This document shows, piece by piece, positions 17,268 through 24,862 of a DNA stretch of 64,000 nt; position 1 is the stretch's first letter, and each line of letters starts with the position of its first letter. Under the pieces are notes generated by a model. The model searched no databases, was not told the DNA's origin, and saw only the letters and a list, made by a program, of their open reading frames with translations. Origin of the DNA: Desulfurococcales archaeon (GTDB lineage: Archaea > Thermoproteota > Thermoprotei_A > Sulfolobales > Acidilobaceae); NCBI GenBank assembly GCA_015521115.1, contig WAOT01000038.1:1-64000 (forward strand), written 5' to 3'. A program made the position numbers and the translations under genes.

Positions 17268-18688
17268 CCCACTGCTCCTAGTTCGCTAAACTCTAGCTGG
17301 ACTACTCTCCTCAACACGTTTACCATCTCGAAGGGGAGGTTTACCAGCACGTTTTCGAGGTACCCTAGTACGATGAGGCTCTTAGCCTCCGACTCGCTGA
17401 AGCCCCTGCTCATTAGGTAGAACAGTTGGGACTCCGATAGTCTCCCTGTTGTTGCCTCATGGGTTATGCTGGCTGTTGGCTCATCCACCTGGTTGTGGGG
17501 GAAGGTGTGGGCAGCGCTTTTGCCGTCCATTATTAGGCTGTCACACTCTACGTGTGCGGCGCTGTTCTTAGCCCCCTTAGCGATCTTGACGAGCCCCCTG
17601 TAGATGTTTACACCCCCGTCCACGCTAATAGACTTGTTGACTATCTTACTCCTCGTGTTAGGTGCTAAGTGTATCATCTTGCTCCCAGTGTCCTTGAGCA
17701 CGGGCCCCTTGCTCAGGCTCACAACATAGCTCTCGCTTACAGAGCCCCTACCCCTGAGTATAGTGCTCGGGTATGTGACCGTTATCTTCGCCCCAATGCT
17801 CCCCTCGAACCAGTAGACTTTAGCGCCTGACTCGGCTATCGCCCTCTTATTGTTGTAGTTTATCACGTTCTTGCTCCAGTTCTGTAGTGTTGTGAACCTC
17901 ACCGTGCTGTTCCTGTGGGCGTATATCTCTACCATTCCGTCGTGGAAGCTGTAACCTACAAAGCGTGGTGCGCTACAGCCCTCGATGAAGTTTACATAGC
18001 TGCCCTCGTCAGCCACTATTAGAGTGTGCTCGAACTGCCCTTCCATAGCGCTACCTATTAGGAAGAAGCCCTCTATAGGCTCAGGGATTCTAACACCCTT
18101 GGGCATGTATAGGAATACTCCTCCGCTCCATAGGGCTCCATGCAGGGCGGCAAACTTATGGTCTGTTGGTGGGAAGACCTTCATGAAATACTCCTTAACT
18201 ATTGGGAGGTCTTTCTGTACAGCCTCGTCCATTGACATGAGTATTACTCCCTTCTCTCGAAGTTTTTCTTTAACTACGGAAAACACGTTCTCGGAGTCCA
18301 TAACGGTCTGAAGCCCTGCTAGAACTCGCGCCTCCTCCTCTGGCAGTCCTAGCCTCTCATAGTATCTCCTAATCTCCTCCGGAAGATCCTCCCAGCGTGT
18401 GACCTTTGGGACGTCTGGTTTCACGTAATAGACTAGTTCTTCCAGGTCTATGCTCTCCACACCTGGCAACCACTTGGGCATTGGGAGCTTGTAGAACCAC
18501 TCGAGGCTCCTCAGGCGGAGCCTTCGCATCCAGTCTGGCTCCTTTTTTATCCTGCTTATCTCCTCTACGACGTCCCTTGTTAGTTTACCTTTGATCTCGA
18601 TCTCCCTAGCATAGGGGGCGCTCTCCATGAACTCGTGTGTTCCTATCTTTTTGAATACCTCCTCGTCTAAGCTTATGTGGCTACCCAT
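17264..18688 (-). CDS. sufB: SufB Fe-S cluster scaffold protein
   Basis: Core scaffold of the SufBCD complex. About 474 residues, normal length. Family features include PKGVRIPEPIEGFFLIG, EGCSAPRF with the conserved Cys, VRFTTLQNWSKNVIN, and the C-terminal SRGFSESEAKSLIVLGYLE-type end. It begins six bases after the sufC stop and overlaps sufD by four bases, so the three genes form one coupled operon. No sulfur-donating cysteine desulfurase (SufS) is beside it, as in many archaea, where sulfide may serve directly. Confidence 0.96.
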   Translation of the reverse strand: MGSHISLDEEVFKKIGTHEFMESAPYAREIEIKGKLTRDVVEEISRIKKEPDWMRRLRLRSLEWFYKLPMPKWLPGVESIDLEELVYYVKPDVPKVTRWEDLPEEIRRYYERLGLPEEEARVLAGLQTVMDSENVFSVVKEKLREKGVILMSMDEAVQKDLPIVKEYFMKVFPPTDHKFAALHGALWSGGVFLYMPKGVRIPEPIEGFFLIGSAMEGQFEHTLIVADEGSYVNFIEGCSAPRFVGYSFHDGMVEIYAHRNSTVRFTTLQNWSKNVINYNNKRAIAESGAKVYWFEGSIGAKITVTYPSTILRGRGSVSESYVVSLSKGPVLKDTGSKMIHLAPNTRSKIVNKSISVDGGVNIYRGLVKIAKGAKNSAAHVECDSLIMDGKSAAHTFPHNQVDEPTASITHEATTGRLSESQLFYLMSRGFSESEAKSLIVLGYLENVLVNLPFEMVNVLRRVVQLEFSELGAVG

Positions 18689-18694
18689 ACCTTT

Positions 18695-19468
18695 TCACCC
18701 CTCCCCGTTGATGCCGAGCCTTTTGATGAGCCCCTTGTATCCGACCTCGTCAATGGTTTTGGCGAGCTCCATTCCACCGGTTGCCACGATCCTCCCTTTG
18801 TAGAGTATACTTATCCTGTCGGGCTCTATGAAGTTGAACATCCTCGTATAGTGTGTGATTAGGAGGATCCCCTTACCCTCCTCCTTCTTCTCTCTGAGTA
18901 TGCTCGCTACAGTCCTCACACCGTCAACGTCTAGGCCGCTATCAGGCTCGTCGAGGAGGAGGTATTTGGGGTCGATTATTAGGGCCTGTAGGAGCTCGCT
19001 CCTCTTCTTTTCTCCTCCACTAAACCCCCTGTTCACCTCCCTCTGGAGCACGTTGGAAGGTAGGCCCACCTTGTTGATCAGTTTCCTGAGCTGGACTAGG
19101 AAGCGTGGATCCCTGAGCTTGAAGAGGTCGTCCGTTTCCCCCATTGACTTATTTTTAATTGCTATGAGGAAGCTGCTCATCCTGACCCCAGGGATCTCCG
19201 GTGGCTCCTGCATGGCCAGGAATATTCCCTTGAGGGCCCGCTCGTAGGTTGGTAGCCCCGTTATGTCCTCTCCATCTAAGATTATTCTCCCACCGGGCAC
19301 GTCGAATATCTCCCTACCCATGATGGCATAAGCGAGGGTCGACTTCCCGCTCCCGTTAGGGCCCATCAGGGCGTGGATCTCTCCTGGCTTCACGTCCAGG
19401 CTTACTCCTTGGAGTACTGTGTTGGGGCCCACTCGTACATGAAGGTTCTCTACTCTAAGCCCTCTCAT
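18695..19468 (-). CDS. sufC: SufC ATPase of the SufBCD complex
   Basis: A soluble ABC-type ATPase that drives conformational change of SufB-SufD. About 257 residues. It has Walker A GPNGSGKST near residue 36, signature FSGGEKKR near 148, Walker B LLLDEPDSGLD near 170 and the switch His in LLITHYTR. It is the first gene of the sufCBD operon, and its promoter carries a palindromic element (19484-19498) only 16-30 bases upstream of the ATG, so the operon is probably regulated. Confidence 0.96.
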   Translation of the reverse strand: MRGLRVENLHVRVGPNTVLQGVSLDVKPGEIHALMGPNGSGKSTLAYAIMGREIFDVPGGRIILDGEDITGLPTYERALKGIFLAMQEPPEIPGVRMSSFLIAIKNKSMGETDDLFKLRDPRFLVQLRKLINKVGLPSNVLQREVNRGFSGGEKKRSELLQALIIDPKYLLLDEPDSGLDVDGVRTVASILREKKEEGKGILLITHYTRMFNFIEPDRISILYKGRIVATGGMELAKTIDEVGYKGLIKRLGINGEG

Positions 19469-19483
19469 ACTGATCCCTCCGCC

Positions 19484-19498
19484 TTTAACACTGTTAAA
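19484..19498. promoter_or_regulatory. Palindromic putative operator on the suf promoter
   Basis: TTTAACA-C-TGTTAAA is a perfect inverted repeat with 7-base arms. It overlaps the TATA-like TATTTAAC of the minus-strand suf promoter (19493-19500) and sits between that box and the sufC start. A dimeric repressor bound here would block transcription-factor loading. The regulator is unknown. Confidence 0.5.
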
Positions 19499-19595
19499 TA
19501 CCTGGGGGGTTAAATCGTATGCATATACCCCCTAACCCCTACTGTGCACTTAAATTAGCCTCTTAACGGCTTAAAGAACAACCCGGGAGTGCTAG

Positions 19596-20171
19596 GTGAG
19601 CTTTAAGATGAAGGACTCGAAATCAGAGGGAGACGTTAAGATAACAGGGATAAACGTCGAGGGAAACGATAAGAGCATAAAAGAGAAAATAATAGTTTGG
19701 GCAGCGGAGGAGGATTTCGAGGCCAAAATAGAGGCAACACCCAAGGAGGCGCCAATCGACTGGGCCCTCCGAATCACCTCGAAAGCACCGATAACCGTGA
19801 ACATAATAGTCCAGAAGCCCCGCGGGAAGGAGTCGCAACTCATAGCTAGTTTAGGTGTTGTTGTGAGCGAGCAACACTACAATGGTCTAATGGGGCTCAA
19901 AGAGAAGGACAGGTGGGAGGTCGTCTACTCTATAATCAGAGACCTGACAACAATCTGCCCTGACTGCTACGTAATAGTTCAGCCAAGCCCTGTAAACCCG
20001 CAGAGACTCCTAATAACGAAGATCTTGTACACTGATACTCTAACGAAGGAGAAGTTCCTGTCAACCCTAAGAGTACTCGTCAACATGTTCGCCCTATTAA
20101 GCCTACGCCTGAGCGCCCTTTTCGGGGCACACGCAGGTAGGAGGGCCAAGGATACCATGGGGTTCATGTGA
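19596..20171 (+). CDS. DUF2299-like archaeal protein
   Basis: About 191 residues. Residues 25-150 resemble DUF2299: IKEKIIVWAAEEDFEAKIEA, then VNIIVQKPRGKESQLIASLGV and the helical part with SLGVVVSEQHYNGL. The family is conserved in archaea with no settled role; a chaperone-like fold has been suggested for relatives. No signal peptide or membrane segment is seen. GTG at 19596 follows GGGAG; an ATG at 19608 is an alternative. It is divergent from suf and one base upstream of the next gene, with which it is almost certainly co-transcribed. Confidence 0.6.
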   Translation: MSFKMKDSKSEGDVKITGINVEGNDKSIKEKIIVWAAEEDFEAKIEATPKEAPIDWALRITSKAPITVNIIVQKPRGKESQLIASLGVVVSEQHYNGLMGLKEKDRWEVVYSIIRDLTTICPDCYVIVQPSPVNPQRLLITKILYTDTLTKEKFLSTLRVLVNMFALLSLRLSALFGAHAGRRAKDTMGFM

Positions 20172-20172
20172 A

Positions 20173-20682
20173 ATGAGCGCCCCCACGGGGAAGTTAGAGC
20201 TCACAGCATGCCCCATACTTCTAGCTGAATCGCCACGTTTCATGGTAACACTACTAGCCGAATGCGGTTCAAGTACGCCATGCGGGCCTCCAGTATGGCT
20301 CGCTCAAGCCATTACCAGGATACTAGAGGGGGAAAGCCCTTACACCTGGGACGGCCGGGAGCGTGCCATCCTATTCTCTACACTCTATGGCGGATTCATA
20401 CTCTTCTACAAAAGTAGTGGGCAGGGTGTAGTCCCCTTATCCCGCCTGCAGATCCCCACGACATTCAGTATATCCTTGGACGAGAGCAGAGGTGAAGGGG
20501 TAAGCGATGAGTGGATACTCGAGCTCTGGGCTAAGATAACACTACATGGATCCCGAGCCCTCCCCCAGGAGGTTAGAGCTGTTCACCCACCTCTCAAGAT
20601 AAACCCGGGCCGGGACGGAAACTGCAGACCTGCACCTGTGGGGTACTCGTTCCACGTGGAATTGAAAACTAGAGAGGAATAG
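20173..20682 (+). CDS. Unknown protein, second gene of the DUF2299-like unit
   Basis: About 169 residues. I recognise no domain. It has four or five cysteines, several Pro-rich loops and a central segment (RAILFSTLYGGFILFYKSS) that looks like paired beta-strands rather than a membrane helix. The ATG follows the DUF2299-like stop by one base, so the two genes are coupled and may act together. A 113-base gap follows, with no clear structure, before gcvT. Confidence 0.5.
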   Translation: MSAPTGKLELTACPILLAESPRFMVTLLAECGSSTPCGPPVWLAQAITRILEGESPYTWDGRERAILFSTLYGGFILFYKSSGQGVVPLSRLQIPTTFSISLDESRGEGVSDEWILELWAKITLHGSRALPQEVRAVHPPLKINPGRDGNCRPAPVGYSFHVELKTREE

Positions 20683-20795
20683 GATTGCCCCACTGTTTTC
20701 GGGCGTAGTGTTCTCGCAGTATGCTAGGGTTCCCACTGTCACCCTGTCAATATGTAGTGGTTACGCTCTTATCCCAGGCTGAGACCCATTAAAGC

Positions 20796-21929
20796 ATGGT
20801 GAGTGTTGTGGGAGGAAGACCTATTCCGCTCTACGAGATGCATAAGGATTTAGGCGCGAGGTTCGGCGAGTTCGCTGGATGGCTTGTTCCAATGTCCTAC
20901 ACGAGCACGATGGAGGAGCATATGGCTGTTAGGACTAATGTCGGGATCTTCGATATCAGCCACATGGGCCGCCTCCGGCTGCGTGGTAGTGGCGTTATAG
21001 ACCTGTTGGAGAAGCTCTACACTAAGAAGATCTCGAAGACTAAAGAGATGTTCTTAAGCGGGCCAACGCTAGCCTTAACACCACTAGCTAGGGTTAAGGA
21101 TGATGAAATGTTCTACCGCGTCTCCGACGAGGAATGGCTTGTAGTCCCGAATGCCGCTGTCAAGGATGAAATGCTCTCATACCTTAAGAAATGGGGCTCC
21201 GCGCTCGGGCTAGACGTTGAAGTGGAGGACTTGACAGGAACCTACAGTATGCTAGCACTACAAGGGCCTAGAGCAGCGGAGGTCATGGAAAAACTCGCAG
21301 GATCTGAGATAGCTGGGCTAAAGCCTCTCGAGTTTAGACTAAATGTTCGTATAGGGTCTGGTAATGCATATCTTGTAAGTCGGAGCGGGTGGACCGGAGA
21401 GGACGGCTTCGAGATTTGGGCCGAGCATGGCGAGGCAGAGAAGATCTTCAAGGAGTTCCTTTCAAACGGGATAGCACCTGTGGGTATAGCGGCTAGGGAT
21501 ACTCTACGGATTGAGATGGGCTTCGTCCTAGGGGGACACGAATATGGCGAAGACCCGCTCAAGTACCCCTGCGCGTTGAGCCTACGCTACGGTATGGGGG
21601 CGATAGACTGGAAGAAGACGGGTTTCGTGGGGGAGGAGGCGCTTAGAGCCTGTAGGAGAGACGGAGTCCGCTGGATTAGGGTAGGATTTGTCATGAAGAA
21701 GAAGTACGCAAGATTCATACCACGCGAGGGTTATAAGGTTGTCGTAGACGGTGTCGAAGTTGGGTGGGTAACGAGCGGCACGTTCAGCCCTGTGAGAGGG
21801 AGAGGTATAGGGATGGGCTATATTGATGTTAGATACGCTATCTTCGGCGAGCCCGTCACAATAGTCGGGAGATCCGGGAGAGCCGGTGAGGCAAAAATTG
21901 AGGACTTCCCATTAATAAAGAGGAAGTAA
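20796..21929 (+). CDS. gcvT: Aminomethyltransferase, T protein of the glycine cleavage system
   Basis: Releases ammonia from the aminomethyl-lipoyl H protein and transfers the methylene to a tetrahydropterin. About 377 residues with family motifs HKDLGARFGEFAGW, HMAVRTNVGIFDISHMG (folate site near residue 50), TGEDGFEIW and AARDTLRIEMGF. No P or H protein gene is next to it. A lipoate-ligase-like protein at 36817 could provide lipoylation. ATG at 20796 has no clear SD; CTTATCC about 28 bases upstream would make a leaderless transcript. GTG codons at 20799 and 20808 are alternatives. Confidence 0.9.
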   Translation: MVSVVGGRPIPLYEMHKDLGARFGEFAGWLVPMSYTSTMEEHMAVRTNVGIFDISHMGRLRLRGSGVIDLLEKLYTKKISKTKEMFLSGPTLALTPLARVKDDEMFYRVSDEEWLVVPNAAVKDEMLSYLKKWGSALGLDVEVEDLTGTYSMLALQGPRAAEVMEKLAGSEIAGLKPLEFRLNVRIGSGNAYLVSRSGWTGEDGFEIWAEHGEAEKIFKEFLSNGIAPVGIAARDTLRIEMGFVLGGHEYGEDPLKYPCALSLRYGMGAIDWKKTGFVGEEALRACRRDGVRWIRVGFVMKKKYARFIPREGYKVVVDGVEVGWVTSGTFSPVRGRGIGMGYIDVRYAIFGEPVTIVGRSGRAGEAKIEDFPLIKRK

Positions 21930-21945
21930 CTGATAATGCCGGGTC

Positions 21946-22278
21946 TCACCAGGGCTCAGCTACCTCGGCGAGTCTCTCGGCTAGCGTGTCGGGGTCTACA
22001 CCCTCAACGTATACTGTTTTCACCCTAGAACGGTGACCATACACGATGTCAACCTTGTGAGGGCTAACTCCTAGGGCCCGGGAGACAAACCTGATGAGGC
22101 TGGCGTTAGCCCTCCCGCCTACCGGTGGCTCATCAGTGTAGAACACGAGCTCGTCCTCCTCTAAGACTAGGGCCACGCGGTTTGACTCCGGCTTAACGTA
22201 GACCTGGAACTTTGCCCCCTCCTTATAGGGTTCTATTAGTTTCCGTATAACCTCCACGTTCACAGGCATTACGGTCAC
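21946..22278 (-). CDS. DUF167/YggU family protein
   Basis: About 110 residues. The DUF167 pattern is clear: FQVYVKPESNRVALVLEED, PPVGGRANASLIRFVSRALG and VDIVYGHRSRVKTVYVEG. The family is universal but of unknown function; it is small, soluble and sometimes linked to membrane-protein genes. GTG at 22278 or ATG at 22269 could start it. The divergent pterin-synthase-like gene begins at most 50 bases away, so the two promoters overlap. Confidence 0.88.
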   Translation of the reverse strand: MTVMPVNVEVIRKLIEPYKEGAKFQVYVKPESNRVALVLEEDELVFYTDEPPVGGRANASLIRFVSRALGVSPHKVDIVYGHRSRVKTVYVEGVDPDTLAERLAEVAEPW

Positions 22279-22281
22279 CCG

Positions 22282-22311
22282 TTTATCTAGTCATGTCCCA
22301 CCCCTTAATAT
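22282..22311. promoter_or_regulatory. Overlapping divergent promoters of DUF167 and the QueD-like gene
   Basis: TTTATCTA (22282-22289) is a plus-strand TATA candidate, and AATATTAAGG on the minus strand (22302-22311) is the minus-strand candidate. Each lies about where the other promoter begins transcription, so the two may exclude each other. Confidence 0.35.
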
Positions 22312-22694
22312 TGCGTGGTGATGTCGAGGTGTTGGAATATTGCGTTGAAGGGCTTGTCAGCATAGCTCTCCGGATAAAGGAGTGGGGTTATCCGGTGCAC
22401 GGCCATGATGTTAGGGTGGAGGCCTGTTTTTCATCGAGAAAACCTGTGGATGTGACCACACTCTCCAAGATACTGGGAGAGGCGCTATCCGGGTTCGACC
22501 ACCGGCCATTATGGGAGGTTCTACCGGGAAAGAGTGGTCGTGATCCGGTCATTGAAGACCTGCTAATGCACCTTTGCCGGGAGCTACCAAGAAGGTTAGA
22601 AGAGAGTGGTGTCGGGGATGTTGAAATACTAGGAGTGAAGGCTGTAATACCGGGAGCCACAATAAGGCTCCCATGTGTTAGCACACCGGTTTAG
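22293..22694 (+). CDS. Divergent 6-pyruvoyltetrahydropterin synthase/QueD family protein
   Basis: About 133 residues. VHGHDVRVEAC matches the HGH zinc-binding core of the family, SGFDHRPLWEV matches the catalytic DH region, and PVIEDLLMHLCRELP matches the Pro-Thr-x-Glu-Asn helix in weakened form. The usual first zinc His in the N-terminal strand is missing, since that strand reads CVEGLVSIAL, so activity may be altered. Candidate pathways are archaeosine/queuosine precursor or pterin synthesis. The true start may be the GTG at 22329, which is preceded by GGTGAT at the right distance, rather than the ATG at 22293. Confidence 0.65.
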   Translation: MSHPLILRGDVEVLEYCVEGLVSIALRIKEWGYPVHGHDVRVEACFSSRKPVDVTTLSKILGEALSGFDHRPLWEVLPGKSGRDPVIEDLLMHLCRELPRRLEESGVGDVEILGVKAVIPGATIRLPCVSTPV

Positions 22695-22789
22695 CCCATG
22701 CAATATAACCCCTAGACAACACATCCATCCCCGAGATCCGGGTATGTACTAGGATGTAGCAAGGGTGGTGAAGTACTGGGAGTTGACGG

Positions 22790-23926
22790 GTGAACAATGT
22801 CATGATCGGATTCGGTTGGTGGTTCGCCTACTGGTGGGTTATCCTTGTGGAAGCTGTGGCTCTGTTAATGGTAATGGGTGCAGTCTCGGTCGTCGCGCCA
22901 CGGTTCGTGGGCAGCGAGCCGAAGAACCTGGGCCGCCTTAAGGCTAGTATGTGGGTGACCCTTATCCTTATACTTGTTAGCTATGTGGGCATCTTCTACG
23001 GGTTAGGTCTTCTAGCGTCTTCAAAGACTGGTTGGGCAGGCCTGCAAGGGCTCTTTCTTGGGGCCGTGGTTATTGTGGTAGTCTTTAGCATACTACAGTG
23101 GCTCTTCTCACCGTTCATCATAAACCTAGTGTATAGGGCGAGGCCGCCCTCAACGAGGAGAGAATTTGACATACAGAGAAGGCTCGAGGAGCTGGCCAGG
23201 AGAGCCGGGATGAGGAGGATACCTAAGCTTAGGGTTGTCGACACCATGATGCCCAACGCCTTTGCATATGGAAGCCCCATTGCGGGATCCTATGTTGCGG
23301 TGACAACAGGGCTACTCAGGATTGCGGACGACGAAGAGGTTGAGGCGGTTCTGGGCCACGAGCTGGGACATCATAAGCACAGGGATGTGGCCTGGATTTT
23401 AGCGTTAAGCATTATCCCACTAGCAATCTATTACCTCGGAAGATCTCTGATATACGCCTCGTTCTTTAGTGGGCAGACGTCGAGTAGGAGAAGGGATGAA
23501 GGCGGCAGTGGATACCTCCTCCTCATAGGCATAGGACTAGTCGTCCTAGGATTCATATTCAAACTCCTTGTAGCGCACTACAACAGGCTGAGGGAATATT
23601 ATGCGGACGCGTACAGCACTCTAACATTCGCTAAAGGCCGACAGCTTCAGAGGGCTCTCACGAAGATCTACCTCAGGATTAGGGAGGCGCCCACAACCAA
23701 GGGGGCGGGCAGTATGAGCCTCGCCTCAACACTCTTCATAGTAGCCCCCCTGGTAGAGGTTAATGGCGGCTTCCTGGTTGATACCAGCGTTGATCCCCTC
23801 GTAGAAGCTGTGAAGAGGGAGAAGGTTAACCCTGTAGTAGAGGTCTTCTCGACACACCCGCCAGTACCTAAGAGGCTTAAGTTCATCGATAACCTCCTAC
23901 GCTGGGGCCCTATTGAGAGAGGGTAG
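22790..23926 (+). CDS. htpX: M48 family membrane zinc metalloprotease, HtpX-like
   Basis: A membrane protease for quality control of membrane proteins. About 378 residues. Two membrane segments at residues 8-35 and 50-70, a third at 85-105, then the zinc motif HELGHHKHRD near residue 189, two further membrane segments, and REYYADAYS carrying the third metal ligand Glu. C-terminal STHPPVPKR is the family end motif. GTG at 22790 follows GGGAG. A small two-span membrane protein gene starts four bases after its stop and is probably coupled to it. Confidence 0.92.
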   Translation: MNNVMIGFGWWFAYWWVILVEAVALLMVMGAVSVVAPRFVGSEPKNLGRLKASMWVTLILILVSYVGIFYGLGLLASSKTGWAGLQGLFLGAVVIVVVFSILQWLFSPFIINLVYRARPPSTRREFDIQRRLEELARRAGMRRIPKLRVVDTMMPNAFAYGSPIAGSYVAVTTGLLRIADDEEVEAVLGHELGHHKHRDVAWILALSIIPLAIYYLGRSLIYASFFSGQTSSRRRDEGGSGYLLLIGIGLVVLGFIFKLLVAHYNRLREYYADAYSTLTFAKGRQLQRALTKIYLRIREAPTTKGAGSMSLASTLFIVAPLVEVNGGFLVDTSVDPLVEAVKREKVNPVVEVFSTHPPVPKRLKFIDNLLRWGPIERG

Positions 23927-23930
23927 GATC

Positions 23931-24170
23931 ATGGCGAGGGAGGCAAGTAAAGCGGGGGCTGCCCTTGTCTTCACGGTAATCCTAGTATTCTCGGGCCTCT
24001 ACTTCCTATATGATGCAGTCAACTTGATAACTGCTGAAACCCCTCAGGTGGCTGGGGGGTTATTAGCAACGGTCATAGGGCTCTCCTTAGTATCCGCTGG
24101 GGTTACCCTCCTTAGAACATGGATTATAGCTTCTTCGAGTACTCCCGACGAGAGTGAAGGTGAGGGCTGA
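23931..24170 (+). CDS. Small two-span membrane protein downstream of htpX
   Basis: About 79 residues with two predicted membrane helices, residues 8-30 and 42-65, joined by a short polar loop, and an acidic C-terminal tail (TPDESEGEG). No family is recognised. The ATG at 23931 is chosen because GGGTAGGATC precedes it, placing the start four bases after the htpX stop; a GTG at 23913 would extend it backwards into htpX. The tight coupling suggests a helper or regulator of the protease. Confidence 0.6.
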   Translation: MAREASKAGAALVFTVILVFSGLYFLYDAVNLITAETPQVAGGLLATVIGLSLVSAGVTLLRTWIIASSSTPDESEGEG

Positions 24171-24200
24171 GGCCTTCCAGTGCAGACAACAATTATGGGT

Positions 24201-24285
24201 TGGGGGCCTTCAGCCTGGGGTTCGACGACGTTCATCCCCCAAGAACCCAGGGGTCGCCAGCGGCAGAGGTCAACAGCGGCCCCCA
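24201..24285. other. Intergenic structured element
   Basis: This gap between convergent genes holds a perfect 8-base inverted repeat, TGGGGGCC (24201-24208) with GGCCCCCA (24278-24285), enclosing a second inverted repeat, CCTGGGGTTC (24214-24223) with GAACCCAGG (24243-24251) with one bulged G. Such nested stems suggest an RNA or a 3' UTR fold. It is not a tRNA and I see no paired C/D boxes. Confidence 0.35.
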
Positions 24286-24315
24286 TCGTATGGTTCGTGT
24301 AGCATGCTGGGCGTT

Positions 24316-24747
24316 TTAAGCTGAGTTTCCTCCTGACTCCGCCTTTTCAATGTATCTCTCCAGTCTTGACCTCAGCGCGCTCTTGCCCATGCTTCCAACT
24401 ATTACATCAACTATTTTGCCGTTTACAAAGACTGCTATGGAGGGTATTCTCTCTATATTGTACCTCTCGGATATGCTGTAACTCCTGTCAACGTCAACCC
24501 TGCCAAAGTAGATGCCAGGTTTTGAGAGCTCTAGGGCCACGTTTCTGAATGTCTCTAGGAACGAGATACAGGGCCCGCACCAGTCGGCTGTGAAGAAGAG
24601 GAATACGACCTTATTACCCTTAAGCACATCGTCAAGCTCATGTCTTGTAACCTCGGGGACTGGATCCTTTGCAAGCTTCTCAATATACTGCCCTCTTTTG
24701 AGGAGCTCTTCTGAGAGCTTGCGTGCTAAACTCCTAACCTCGTCCAT
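24316..24747 (-). CDS. Thioredoxin-family protein
   Basis: A cytoplasmic dithiol-disulfide carrier. About 143 residues. The active site is ADWCGPCISF near residue 57, and the cis-Pro motif is RIPSIAVFVNG near residue 100. An N-terminal helical extension of about 30 residues precedes the thioredoxin fold. The stop is followed by the structured gap 24171-24315. On its own strand CATAAAAGG (complement of about 24783-24789) is a TATA candidate. It is divergent from the radical SAM gene. Confidence 0.92.
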   Translation of the reverse strand: MDEVRSLARKLSEELLKRGQYIEKLAKDPVPEVTRHELDDVLKGNKVVFLFFTADWCGPCISFLETFRNVALELSKPGIYFGRVDVDRSYSISERYNIERIPSIAVFVNGKIVDVIVGSMGKSALRSRLERYIEKAESGGNSA

Positions 24748-24839
24748 CTCGAAGCACCTCCGAGGATAGGTGCTGTCGATCCTTTTATGTACTCGACTCT
24801 TGTTGAAGTATTCTTAGGTGAGGAACACAGTATGCTAGC

Positions 24840-24846
24840 TTTTAAG
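24840..24846 (+). promoter_or_regulatory. Putative TATA box for the Tes-like gene
   Basis: TTTTAAG lies 17-23 bases before the first ATG (24863) and 32-38 bases before the ATG at 24878. This favours the later ATG or the GTG at 24899, since transcription should begin near 24866. Confidence 0.4.
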
Positions 24847-24862
24847 TTAGACAAGCACATAT

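Noticed and set aside
24201-24285. A tRNA-like reading of the stem structure with GGTTCGA
   Set aside because: GGGGTTCGAC resembles the T-arm, but no acceptor, D or anticodon arms fit on either strand.
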